A stretch of DNA of 15,442 nt, from NCBI GenBank assembly GCA_964548275.1, contig CAZJQI010000076.1:1-15442 (forward strand), given 5' to 3'. Every line of letters begins with the position of its first letter. The stretch's first letter is position 1. The notes under the pieces are model-generated. The model was given only the letters and a program-made list of their open reading frames with translations, ran no database searches and was not told where the DNA came from. The DNA is from JAUVUV01 sp964548275. GTDB lineage: Bacteria; Gemmatimonadota; Glassbacteria; GWA2-58-10. A program made the position numbers and the translations under genes. Positions 1-9,300 of this stretch are shown here, in pieces.

Positions 1-77
1 GAGGGATTCGAACCCTCGGACGCTTTCACGCCACACGATTTCCAATCGTGCACCTTCGGCCTCTCGGTCACCTCTCC
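1..77 (-). tRNA. tRNA-Ser (anticodon GGA), 3' end cut by window edge
   Basis: Read on the minus strand, the sequence begins at 77 with the 5' acceptor strand GGAGAGG (71-77). A D-arm follows, then an anticodon stem CACGA/TCGTG closing the 7-base loop TTGGAAA, which places the anticodon GGA at 41-43. Next come a long variable arm (about 18-33), typical of class II tRNAs such as Ser, and a T-arm GAGGGTTCGAATCCCTC (1-17). The matching 3' acceptor strand CCTCTCC, the discriminator base and any encoded CCA lie beyond base 1. The gene reads UCC/UCU serine codons. It follows the sulfatase-like gene on the same strand after a 95-base gap. Confidence 0.95.
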
Positions 78-172
78 AGGGTATCGATCAAAAGCCCTCT
101 CTATTTCCGAAAAAGAACCGGCATTAACGCGCTAAATCTACATACCCCCCTTTTAGCTGTCAAGGCCGTGAC

Positions 173-2404
173 CTACTTTACATAGCCGAGAGACCTGAGC
201 TTTTCTATGTCCTCTTTTCTCAACAGCAGATTATCCGCGATCTTTTCCGCACCGGGGTATTTCTCCTCCCAGATGTCTAAGATTTCTTTCAGGCTGTCGG
301 CAATCGCGCTTCTTTCAGCAAGGATATTCTCCTGCTCACCGGCGTCGGCCTGGAGATCGTAGAATTCCTCCTCTCCCTTGCTGGAACGGATATACTTGTA
401 ATGCCAATCCGCCAGGCTTTTCAATTCCTGCTTTCGCTCGGGATCGTAGGAAGGATTATACACCTCGCTAACCGTGTAATTCTCTCCTTCACCAAAAGCC
501 AGCCCTTCCACTTCATCCGGAACCTTTGCCCCGAGCAGTTTCAGGATGGTGGGCAGAAGGTCTATATGCTGGAAATTATCAGCCAGTGGCTGCGCTACAT
601 TTTGTAGAGATTCGGGATACCTGATTATGAAAGGTACAAGAAGCTGATTTTCATACAGGGTATCCCCGTGTTTCAAAAAACCGTGCTCGCCGAATGCCTC
701 TCCGTGGTCCGAAGTCAGGATAATTAATGTGTTGTCGAGAAAACCCTCAAGCTGCATTCTCCGGAAGAGGTTCTCGAACTGACTGTCTAAAAATAGCAGC
801 TCGTCTTTATAGAGAGCCTCAAGGCGGCTTATATCATCAGACACTCCCCCCTCACTCATGGCCTTGTTAGCCCTGAGGAAAATCTCTGTGGGATTCATCC
901 CGGATATATCCGGTCCGAATTCGCTGTGGAAAAAACGGTTGAATCCTTTGGGAGGCAGATATGGAAAGTGCGGATCCATGAAATTGGCAAAAAGAAAATA
1001 GGGCTTGCCCGATAAAGCGACCTCTTTCAGCCGGGAGAGGATTTCGTTGTTGATTTCATCGGCTCTTCGGTATGGCGGCTCCCAGCGGGAATGTGAAATA
1101 ACCGGTAGTAAAGCAAGAATGCCCGGTTTGCTCGCTCTATCTTTTGACATGCGGTAAAGCAGGTTGTTGAACGTTCCGCGCAGGAGAGAAAGCCTGAGAA
1201 TCCAGTACCAGGCCCCTGGACGGGCGTCGTAGTAGCCGAAGCCTCGGTGAAGGCCGAACTGTACCCCAAGAGGGCCGTAGTTTGCGCTTATGCATGAAGT
1301 GCTGTAGCCGAGCCTGGCAAGCAACTGGGCCAGTGTGGGCAGTTCCCTGCCCAGTGGATATGCAACAGGCGGAGGGTTTTTATCGCCAACAAACGGCCAG
1401 TGCGCCCCATGCCTGGCAGGATGGGTGCCGGTGAAAATACAAGCGTGGCTCGGAAGCGTCCACGGCGAGTGAGTGCGCACCGGCTTGTATTCCGTGCTAT
1501 TATCCCTGGCAAAGTCGGCCACGAACGGCATTGTCCGATCCGGGCAGCCGAAAAGTTCCATGTAATCGGCCCGGAGAGTATCGAATACGATCAGCAGGAT
1601 GTTAGGACGCGATTTGTCGGATTTCTCTGCCTGAGTTACAGAGTATTCGAAGACAAACCATCTCGCCCGGCAGGGCATCACAATGAACCAGGCCAGGATG
1701 TTAACTATAAGAAGGGCGGGCAATGCCGCACCAAAAACCGCTTTCTGGTCTGCCAGCCATCCTTTTGCCGTAAAATTCAATTTACCGATAGCCAGGATCA
1801 GAACAACTCCGGCAAGAAAAGGCGAAACTGATGCCAAGGCAAACAGAAAGGAGCCGTTTTCGGAGATGATCTCAGGGGAAAACAGCAGGTAAGCGCTTGT
1901 CCCGCAGGCAAGAAAAGAAACTGTGACTAGCGAGATAACCCGGGCGGCCGGTGTCAGTTGCCTGCCCAGGATAAATCGCATAAAACCCCAGAAGATTATT
2001 ACACTTGCTGCGAGAACTGGAAGAATATCCTGCCAGGAATAGGATTTAACCCGGAAAACTATTACCAGAATACTGTAAGTTATCATCCCGGCAAAGTATA
2101 AAATCAACACCGGGATAAGCCACCCGGGCCTTGCGGAAGGTGAACTTTCACGATCTTTACTTCTGGCCCATGGAAAAAATCGGAGCATCAAGCTGATTGT
2201 CTGGAGAATTAAACCGAGTATGATACCGGCGAGGATGTAAATTATACTTTCACTCAAGATAAACTTGGGATCGAGGTTCAGCCCGCTTATTCCCATCATT
2301 GTGCACTGGGCCAGGGCATGGGAAATACCCAGCAGTGCGCCTAGTAAAGCGACTGTCAGGGTGGAGTTTTTTTCCATAGAGCCTTTAGATTTAAAGAAAT
2401 TCAT
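173..2404 (-). CDS. Membrane-anchored sulfatase-like hydrolase/transferase (alkaline phosphatase superfamily) with Thr-type active site
   Basis: This 743-residue protein has two parts. Residues about 15-245 hold roughly seven hydrophobic segments (near 15-40, 50-75, 95-118, 125-146, 153-175, 184-207, 223-245). Residues about 266-740 form a PF00884 sulfatase-type domain. Visible superfamily landmarks are a metal-binding start (NILLIVFDTLRAD, D275), the nucleophile motif THSPWTLPSHACIFTG (311-326), DPH (477-479), and a second metal site SDHGEAFGEHG with D566 and H567. The classical sulfatase motif C/S-x-P-x-R reads T-L-P-S-H here. The nucleophile would therefore be T316, as in nucleotide pyrophosphatase/phosphodiesterase and lipoteichoic-acid-synthase-type members, and formylglycine activation is not possible at that residue. 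The enzyme domain should face the periplasm. The substrate is unknown: a sulfate ester or a phospho-group transfer are both open. M1 at 2404 gives the longest frame. M10 at 2377 has AAAGG four bases upstream and is an alternative start. Confidence 0.88.
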   Translation of the reverse strand: MNFFKSKGSMEKNSTLTVALLGALLGISHALAQCTMMGISGLNLDPKFILSESIIYILAGIILGLILQTISLMLRFFPWARSKDRESSPSARPGWLIPVLILYFAGMITYSILVIVFRVKSYSWQDILPVLAASVIIFWGFMRFILGRQLTPAARVISLVTVSFLACGTSAYLLFSPEIISENGSFLFALASVSPFLAGVVLILAIGKLNFTAKGWLADQKAVFGAALPALLIVNILAWFIVMPCRARWFVFEYSVTQAEKSDKSRPNILLIVFDTLRADYMELFGCPDRTMPFVADFARDNSTEYKPVRTHSPWTLPSHACIFTGTHPARHGAHWPFVGDKNPPPVAYPLGRELPTLAQLLARLGYSTSCISANYGPLGVQFGLHRGFGYYDARPGAWYWILRLSLLRGTFNNLLYRMSKDRASKPGILALLPVISHSRWEPPYRRADEINNEILSRLKEVALSGKPYFLFANFMDPHFPYLPPKGFNRFFHSEFGPDISGMNPTEIFLRANKAMSEGGVSDDISRLEALYKDELLFLDSQFENLFRRMQLEGFLDNTLIILTSDHGEAFGEHGFLKHGDTLYENQLLVPFIIRYPESLQNVAQPLADNFQHIDLLPTILKLLGAKVPDEVEGLAFGEGENYTVSEVYNPSYDPERKQELKSLADWHYKYIRSSKGEEEFYDLQADAGEQENILAERSAIADSLKEILDIWEEKYPGAEKIADNLLLRKEDIEKLRSLGYVK

Positions 2405-2928
2405 GATCCTGGTTTCCCCTTCATTGGCCTGGTATTGATTCTATTGATTTTTCCAGGAACATTTCTTGCAAAAAGTAATACCAGATCTATTTTTAATCTA
2501 TTATATAAGCTGCAAATCTCATTCCAGCTTTAATTCTAATCCCTATCAGGAGAAAATCACGCCGTGGCCTGAGATTTTTTCATATAGAAGGAAACAATAC
2601 ACCACTTCTCTTGTATTATATTTAAAGACGCTGCTGAGCTCTCGTTCTGACCAAGATGAAATTGTATTGATATTTACTATTTGTTTTTTACATCGTTACA
2701 GGCTGATTAACCGGAATAAATATCGTTGATTCTTCTCAGGAAACAAAGAGGTTTTTCGATTCTCGATCTGTTCTCCCCTATCGGATATAAAATCCTCAAA
2801 GCTTCTTTTTCTGCCTGTTTGCCCCAATGTGGAAATTCATTTAACCTTGACTTTATTTTGCCCTTTAGCTACCTTGCTCTGCCGAAAACCCTTACAAAGC
2901 CAGCTTATTCAAGCAGGCGTCAATTTTT
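2405..2928. other. AT-rich divergent intergenic region (no gene recognised)
   Basis: This 524-base stretch separates the minus-strand sulfatase-like gene from the plus-strand TonB receptor operon, so it should carry promoters for both directions. It is much richer in A/T than the flanking genes. Open frames inside it (about 2466-2729 and 2726-2932, plus) code for low-complexity sequences with no recognisable domain and do not look real. Near the sulfatase side there is a short direct repeat TATTGATTC/TATTGATTT (2433-2450), and the minus strand reads TAGAAT (2438-2443) and TATAAT (2500-2505), both -10-like without a convincing -35. I see no riboswitch or tRNA. Confidence 0.6.
2847..2875 (+). 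promoter_or_regulatory. Weak candidate promoter for the TonB-receptor operon
   Basis: TTGACT (2847-2852) matches the -35 consensus in five of six bases. It is followed after 17 bases by TACCTT (2870-2875), a poor -10 that continues as TACCTTGC and so partly resembles the TAnnTTTG element of Bacteroidetes promoters. A start near 2882 would leave a leader of about 47 bases. The evidence is motif spacing only. Confidence 0.25.
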
Positions 2929-5900
2929 ATGATGCGAGCAGATCTAAATTTTAAAATCGCACCGGCAGGCCTTTGCCTTGCCGCTTTCTTTTTGCTGGGT
3001 ACATCGCTTTACGCCCAGACCGGAGCCAAGGTGGAGGGCACGGTCAGGGATTCCTCCACCGGGGAACCTTTAGCCGGTGTGCAGGTGACTGTGGAGGGTA
3101 CGCGGCTCGGCAATGTCAGCACTGACGAGGGTTATTATTTTATTCTCAACGTACCTGTGGGCAGTCGTTCAATCACTTTCAGGCGCACAGGGTACAGGAC
3201 GAAAACTATCAGCGGTGTGACACTCTCAGCCGGCCACACGGCTACTGTGGACGCGACACTCGAATCCAGTGTGATTGAAATGGCGGGAATTGTCGTGGCC
3301 GCGCCTGAGGAACCCCTGGTGCCCCGCGATAACGTGCAGACAGCGCAGAGGTTCGACGCCGGCACGGCCCGCGAAATACCCGCAGAATCCCTGGAGCAGA
3401 TAATCTCCCTGCAGGCAGGTGTAGTAACCGACCCTTACGGCCAGTTCAATATCCGTGGAAGCAGGCAGGGCCGCCAGGCAGTATATATCGACGGCATGCT
3501 GGTTCGCAGTTTCAACGAACGCGCCTACGAGGCAGACAACTCTCCCCTGGCAGTGGCGACCAATGCTATTGAGGAAGTGAGTATTATCACAGGAGGCTTT
3601 AGCGCGGAATTCGGTCAGGCCGGCGGAGGAATAATCAATGAGGTTACCCGCGAGGGAGGCGAGAGGCTTTCCGGCTCAGCGCGGCTGATCTCGGACGGTT
3701 TCATGCAGCGCAGCCATGACTACGGCTACAACCGCTTTCAGACCAATATCGGCGGGCCGGTGCCGTTGCTGGGGGGTGCATCGTTCTTCCTCTCCAGTGA
3801 ACTGCTCGGCCGGGCAGACCGCTCCCCCAGAAACGGGGGTTTCCGGGGTGTGGACAACGCATTTATCGATAAGCTCAACCAGGCGCTCAACACGCTCGGC
3901 CTTTACGATCCCCACTCCCCTGCCTCAAGGGAGGGCGGTGGAGCGCTGGATACGGACTCTTTCCGCTCCGGAATCCAGTATCTCGACCGCTATTCGTTCA
4001 GTACAGTGTGGTTCGAGGATACCGACGGGGACGGAATCGGCGACATGCGCCGCTTTATCCACGGGGATGATTTCGAGGGGCCTGACGGGGTGATAGGCAC
4101 GGTTGATGACAAGCGCACAGTCAACCACACAGGGGTTTTCACCAACCCCAATCCTGCGCGGCTGCCCGGCAACGGCGACAACCAGATTTCGGTCTCCGGA
4201 AAGTTCACCTGGTTCCAGAACGAGAACCTCAAATGGCTCGCCACCTTGCAGACCAGCCGAAAGCAGCGCAGGGCATACATCCACAGCAATATTTTCAACA
4301 ACCCGCTACGCTCAAACCTCAGCGCGCGAATCACCACTCACAACAGCACTTTCGGTTTCGACTGGATACTCAATCAGTCAGCCCTGCGGAACACGAATGT
4401 CAAGCTGCGGGCCAATCTCTATCGCAATTCGTTGATTGTAGGCATACCCACATTGAATTCCCTTGATCACAAAACATGGGGCGGGTTTGGAACCTCCAGG
4501 CTTGAAATAATCAATGAGAAGCGCGCTGCACCGGATGACATTTACCGCAATCTGACCAACCGTGGGCTCGAGGGCGAACAGACCGAGCCCTCTGGAACCA
4601 GTTCGCAGTCCGAACGCGAGCGGGGTTTATGGCCGGCCGCTGTACCGGGATCGAATATCCCGTTCGCCACCTCGATCACCCAGTTGCCAGAGGGGCGCGG
4701 TGGGTATTCGGCACTATTTCTCAACAGCGGCCTGCTCACCCTGCTGGAGAACAGCCGCGAGGATCGGATTTCGCTCAAGGCCGACCTGGAAAGCCAGTTC
4801 GGCAGATATTTCAGGATCAAGACCGGTGCGGATTTCAAGCTGTTTCAGATCAATGAGCGCGATTACAGCCAGACCGGCGGGGTGTTCCAGGATTTCTACA
4901 ATACCAGGCCGTTTGTTGCGGCAGCCTATGTGCAGAATATCGCCGATTTCGGCGACCTGGTACTCGACTATGGCCTTCGCCTGGATTATCTCGACACACG
5001 CGCAGATTTTCCCAGGGTGATCGGCGAATACCTCCCAGGAGATCCGACTCACCGGCACGATCCGCAATTTTTTATCAGCCCCAGGCTCAGCGTGGCCCAT
5101 CCGGTTACCGACCGGTCGCAGATCCGCCTCTCCTACGGCCATTTCTTCCAGGCTCCGAGTTTCAAGGATATCTACAGCCATTCGAACCAGGATTTCAGAT
5201 TCGATCTTGGCGGCAACACGAACAATATTTTCGGCAACGGCCGGCTGGAGATGAGCCAGACTGTCATGTTCGAGGTCGGTTTCTCCACTATCCTCACCGA
5301 CAGGATACGGCTCGATTTTGTCGGCTACCACAGCGAGGTCAAGGGTGATATCGCGGTGCGCCAGATAACCCCTGAGCAGCTTCTCGAATTGGGCGGTGTC
5401 ACTGACCGCACCGCAACCCGCAGCAACGCAATCCTGAGTGTATATACCAACCGCGACAAGATGAGCACCAGGGGACTCGAGGTCACTTTCGCCCGCAGGA
5501 TGGACGATATCTGGGGGCTGAACGCCTCCTACACGCTCTCTTTCCCCCGCGCAACCAGCAGCGATCCTCAGGAATATATCCTCACTTTCGGCAGACAGAC
5601 ATTTTTCGACCCTGTAACCGGCAGGCGTGGTGTGCAACCTCCGCCGCGCAGGCTCACCCCGATCGACTACGACCGGACACACCAGGTCAACTTACAGCTC
5701 CATTTCAGGCTCCCGGAACTGTTCGCGCCGGGCAGCGATCCGGACAAGGTGTTCAGGGACATTTCAGGCTTTGCCACTTTCTCCTTTGCAACTGGCCAGC
5801 CATATACCAGGCTGAGCAGAGACGGACATCCGGCTACCAAGAATAACAACGAGCGGGGTCCGTCATATAAAAATGTCAACCTGCGCCTGAACAAACGGCT

Positions 5901-6294
5901 GCCCTATTTTGGCGACCGGTTCAAGGTTACCCTGTTCACAGAGATATTCAACCTGTTCGATTTTCAAAATTTCAATATCGACCTTATCAACCCTACTACA
6001 GGCAGCCCCGGGATAGACGCCTATATCCTGGAGGAGGCTTTCAACGACCGGCCTGATTTCCGCGACCCCAGTGGGGAGAAAATCAACCGTATCAGCCGCC
6101 AGGAACAGATCGACAACCTGGTGGGTGATGATGCGGCCAACCTGGTAAAAGTGCAGGATATTAACGGCGACGGTTTTATCAGCAAGAACGAAATAGTCGC
6201 TCTCAAACTGGCTAACATGCTGGCCGGCCTCGATAACCCAATGGCATACCTTCGACCGCTAGAGGTTCGCCTGGGTGTTACAGTGGATTTCTAA
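2929..6294 (+). CDS. TonB-dependent outer-membrane receptor with carboxypeptidase-regulatory-like N-terminal domain
   Basis: This 1121-residue protein should be a 22-strand outer-membrane barrel that takes up a substrate with TonB energy. The signal peptide is residues 1-29, with cleavage after SLYA. Residues about 34-112 are a CarboxypepD_reg-like beta domain (EGTVRDSSTGEPLAGVQVTV). A TonB-box-like stretch GIVVAAPEEP follows at 120-129. The plug (about 130-245) is clear from FNIRGSRQGRQAVYIDGM and the ending GGFSAEFGQAGGGIINEVT. The rest is barrel with long acidic loops, ending in the C-terminal Phe typical of outer-membrane proteins. Two calcium-type motifs stand out: DTDGDGIGD at 364-372, and a complete EF-hand loop at 1077-1088 shortly before the last strand. 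The frame is closed by a stop at 2866-2868. ATG 2929 and ATG 2932 are both possible starts, with a weak AGG about 13 bases upstream. It is the first gene of a three-gene block. It is SusC-like in general layout, but there is no SusD gene beside it. The substrate cannot be told. Confidence 0.93.
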   Translation: MMRADLNFKIAPAGLCLAAFFLLGTSLYAQTGAKVEGTVRDSSTGEPLAGVQVTVEGTRLGNVSTDEGYYFILNVPVGSRSITFRRTGYRTKTISGVTLSAGHTATVDATLESSVIEMAGIVVAAPEEPLVPRDNVQTAQRFDAGTAREIPAESLEQIISLQAGVVTDPYGQFNIRGSRQGRQAVYIDGMLVRSFNERAYEADNSPLAVATNAIEEVSIITGGFSAEFGQAGGGIINEVTREGGERLSGSARLISDGFMQRSHDYGYNRFQTNIGGPVPLLGGASFFLSSELLGRADRSPRNGGFRGVDNAFIDKLNQALNTLGLYDPHSPASREGGGALDTDSFRSGIQYLDRYSFSTVWFEDTDGDGIGDMRRFIHGDDFEGPDGVIGTVDDKRTVNHTGVFTNPNPARLPGNGDNQISVSGKFTWFQNENLKWLATLQTSRKQRRAYIHSNIFNNPLRSNLSARITTHNSTFGFDWILNQSALRNTNVKLRANLYRNSLIVGIPTLNSLDHKTWGGFGTSRLEIINEKRAAPDDIYRNLTNRGLEGEQTEPSGTSSQSERERGLWPAAVPGSNIPFATSITQLPEGRGGYSALFLNSGLLTLLENSREDRISLKADLESQFGRYFRIKTGADFKLFQINERDYSQTGGVFQDFYNTRPFVAAAYVQNIADFGDLVLDYGLRLDYLDTRADFPRVIGEYLPGDPTHRHDPQFFISPRLSVAHPVTDRSQIRLSYGHFFQAPSFKDIYSHSNQDFRFDLGGNTNNIFGNGRLEMSQTVMFEVGFSTILTDRIRLDFVGYHSEVKGDIAVRQITPEQLLELGGVTDRTATRSNAILSVYTNRDKMSTRGLEVTFARRMDDIWGLNASYTLSFPRATSSDPQEYILTFGRQTFFDPVTGRRGVQPPPRRLTPIDYDRTHQVNLQLHFRLPELFAPGSDPDKVFRDISGFATFSFATGQPYTRLSRDGHPATKNNNERGPSYKNVNLRLNKRLPYFGDRFKVTLFTEIFNLFDFQNFNIDLINPTTGSPGIDAYILEEAFNDRPDFRDPSGEKINRISRQEQIDNLVGDDAANLVKVQDINGDGFISKNEIVALKLANMLAGLDNPMAYLRPLEVRLGVTVDF
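4018..4044 (+). other. Calcium-type DxDxDG acidic loop in the TonB receptor
   Basis: The codons encode D-T-D-G-D-G-I-G-D (residues 364-372). This resembles thrombospondin type 3 or EF-hand-like calcium repeats, but there is no Glu at the twelfth position, so it is not a full EF-hand. It lies early in the barrel, probably in an extracellular loop rich in Asp and Gly. Confidence 0.5.
6157..6192 (+). other. Canonical EF-hand loop inside the TonB receptor C-terminal region
   Basis: Residues 1077-1088 read D-I-N-G-D-G-F-I-S-K-N-E. This fits the twelve-residue EF-hand loop D-x-N-x-D-G-x-I-S-x-x-E at every key position, including Gly6, the hydrophobic residue at 8 and Glu12. It is flanked on both sides by helix-like sequence (DDAANLVKVQ before; IVALKLANMLAGL after), so a single EF-hand or half of a dockerin-like module is plausible. 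It sits about 33 residues before the protein's end, so it should fall in a loop before the final strand. Confidence 0.7.
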
Positions 6295-6314
6295 GACCAC
6301 AGGTTCACGACAGG

Positions 6315-9300
6315 ATGATCGGAAAAACCTTTTTAAAAATTTCCTCGTTTGCCCTCCTCGTCCCCACTTTCGCTATCCTGGCCTCTGGCGGAGACTCCAA
6401 TGCCGCGCGCCCGGGCCTGTCGGTGAAAATGAAATCAGGGGCAGGCCCCTCTCTCTCCGCTTTCCAGACAAGGATCACCACCGGGAACCGGATCGAGTTC
6501 AACATGTCCAACAGCGGTTACCTGGCTGTGGACCCCAACCGGGGAAGTGTCACTCCAGGCGGTTTCTGGCCCTCCGGCAGTGAGGACGCCTATATTTTTG
6601 CTGCTGGGCTGCACGTGATGGGCATCATAGATTCGGACGGCGACGGTATCCCCAGCGACATAGTCGAAACTCAGCTCGTTTTCGACAGCGAGTGGCGCGA
6701 GGGCCGCCCGGGCGATGATACCGACGATCCGAAAAGCCGCCTCTATTTCAGCACCAGCCAGAACGACCTTGATGAATGGCCCGAGGAGTTCCTGGTTCTA
6801 GACATTAACATGAACAGCCCCACTTTCGGCCAGAAAGTGCCGGATATCAGAAGCCAGCAGGACATTGTCTCCATTTATACCGATGTTGACGGGCCGATTA
6901 ACACAGCAGCCGGCGCCCTCCGGCTCGGAGTCGAGGTGCGCCAGCACGTGCTGTTTTACAGCTTGCGCAATCTGGAGGACGTGATGTTCGTTATCTGGGA
7001 TGTTTACAACGCGAGCGATTATATCAGCGATCCGGATATCGTGCCTGGCTACGACATACACGAGGCCTATGTCAATATCAAAAATGATTTCGATATCGGT
7101 GAAAACGCTCTGGATGACCGCTGTGCGGTAAGTCCGGTGCGCAATATGTCAATTGCCTTTGATTCCGATTTCAGCGAAAAAGATTTTTCCGCCACACCGG
7201 CTTTCCTGGGCACGAGTTTCCTTGAGGGTCCCACGGACAGTGACGGGATCGACAACCCGGATCCCCTTTTCCCTACCGGAAACGGCCTGGTTGATGAGAC
7301 TTACGGCGATATCCAGGATGCCGGGATCAAGAACCCGCGCACCGGGCTTTTCCTGGAGTTCGACGATGACGTGCTGAATGAAAGCGCCGAGCGGATGAGC
7401 CTTTTCACTATCAACACCAACGGAGGCGAACGCCCTGACCCCCAGGACGACGCTGAGGCTTACCGCATCCTTTCCGGCGATCCGAATGAGGTCCGCGTTC
7501 CAGCCTATGACCCTTACGCGAACCTGATTGTGGTGGACATTGTCGCCGACCTTCGGCAGAATATCGTCTCAGGCCCTTTCGAGCTGCCCAATATCCCGAA
7601 TGCCGGGCCAAAACGGGTGGTGGCCGCGTTTTATTTCGCCCGGCCTGCGCACAGTGAGGTGAACCTGAACAATCTGTCCATCCACGGCGAGTTCAAACCG
7701 ATTATCGATCTCTGGCGCGCTACCAGGGAAGTCTATCGCACCGGTTTTATCGTGCCCTCGCCGCCGCCGACCCCCGGGATGAAACTTATCCCGGGCGACC
7801 GCCAGGTGACTATCACCTGGGATGACACACCGGTAGAGGCGGCCGATCCATACGCGCTTACCGACATTGCAGCCCAGCACCCTCCGGTGCCGGATTTTCC
7901 AGGCCTTTCCTACCGGGCGAAAGATTTCGAGGGCTTTCGTGTCTATCGCTCGCTGACCGGCAATGCAGAGGACGCCAAGCTGATCGCCCAGTTCGACCTG
8001 GACAATGAATTCGAAACTTACAAGATCATCCGTGCAGTGAGAACCGTCCAGGGGCTGGAGGACGTGGTTGAGGAGATCCCCCTGGGCAGCAATACCGGGT
8101 TGGCATTCAGTTTCACCGACCGCGGAGACGATATCGGCGGGCTGGTGAACGGCATCCCACTTTTCTATACAGTAACCTCTTACGATTTCAATCCAGTGCT
8201 CGTGGGTGATGAATCTCTCGAATCGAGTATCAATTTCCGCCGCCAGAACGCCGAGGGCCGGTTCTTTCAAATGGCGATTCCCAGAAGTCCCTCGACCACG
8301 ATTATCACCGGCTCCGGCACGTGGAAACAGGTGGACTCTTTCGGTCAGGAAGTCCAGGAGGGAAGCCCTCCGGACTGGGAGCCATTGGCCAATGTCGGTG
8401 ACGGCACTCTCAGGGGTGCGGTAATAAGATTTACCGAACCGATCCCTCCTGTCACCGGAGCTTTCGCCGCAGAAAAAAGCCAGGTGGTGGTGATCGATCC
8501 AGAGAATGTCCCCGAACTCGGCGGATATCTGGTTGTGGATTCGATAAAGCATACAAACAAAGATACGAGAAACCACATCCACTACGTGCATTTCGAGGAC
8601 CCGAACGGAAAACCGACCACCAGCGGAACTTTCACCATCCCGTACCACGAGATCGAAGGGCTCTACCCGGGGGAGGAGGTCAACGACCAGGAGGAGCCGT
8701 TCAATTTCAGCGGGCCTCTGGTTTCCGACGGGCCCCTGTTTAATGGTTCGGCTTATTTCCGCAAGGGAGGGCTGGAGGCGGCCAAGATCGCCCCGCTCAA
8801 GGTAAAGCCGTCGGGAAGCAGCGATTTTCTTGAGATCAATGCCTTGAGCGCCTGGAGCTATGAATTTCCGGGTGCCATTCTCTACCAGGGGATTTTTATC
8901 GTTGAGCAGCCTTTCGTCGCCCTTCAGTTGAACGGGTTTATCAGCCGGACTCTCAACGTGGCCGGCCAGTTCGCCCCTGGCAGCCTGGTTATCCGCTGGC
9001 AGGAGGACGGATCGCTGGAGGTCTGGGACCAGGCTAACAATGTGCCCGTGCGGTTTAACGAGCAGGTTGCCGACGGCTGGGGCTTTTTACCGCTGGACCG
9101 ATACAGCCATGAGGAAATCTACGAGGATCAGATCGAGCGGCCCAGGGAGGAAAGAACAACCAGCCTTTCGCACGAAGCGGTCTATGTGGCAGATCCGGAA
9201 ATACCAGCCACCGAGTGGATGGCCCTCTACGTACGGGGAATTGAACTCAGCATTCACGGGATCAGGGTCAGGCCGAAAGCAGGCGATCAATGGGTTCTGG

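Noticed and set aside
2466..2932. Two plus-strand open frames (87 and 68 codons) upstream of the TonB receptor
   Set aside because: They have low-complexity AT-driven composition, no domain, no convincing ribosome binding sites, and one runs into the receptor start. They look like chance frames.
4714..5682. Long antisense open frame (322 codons) within the TonB receptor gene
   Set aside because: It is opposite a clear receptor-coding sequence, lacks any recognisable domain, and is explained by GC-rich codon use on the real strand. The same holds for the 359-codon antisense frame at 7569-8648.
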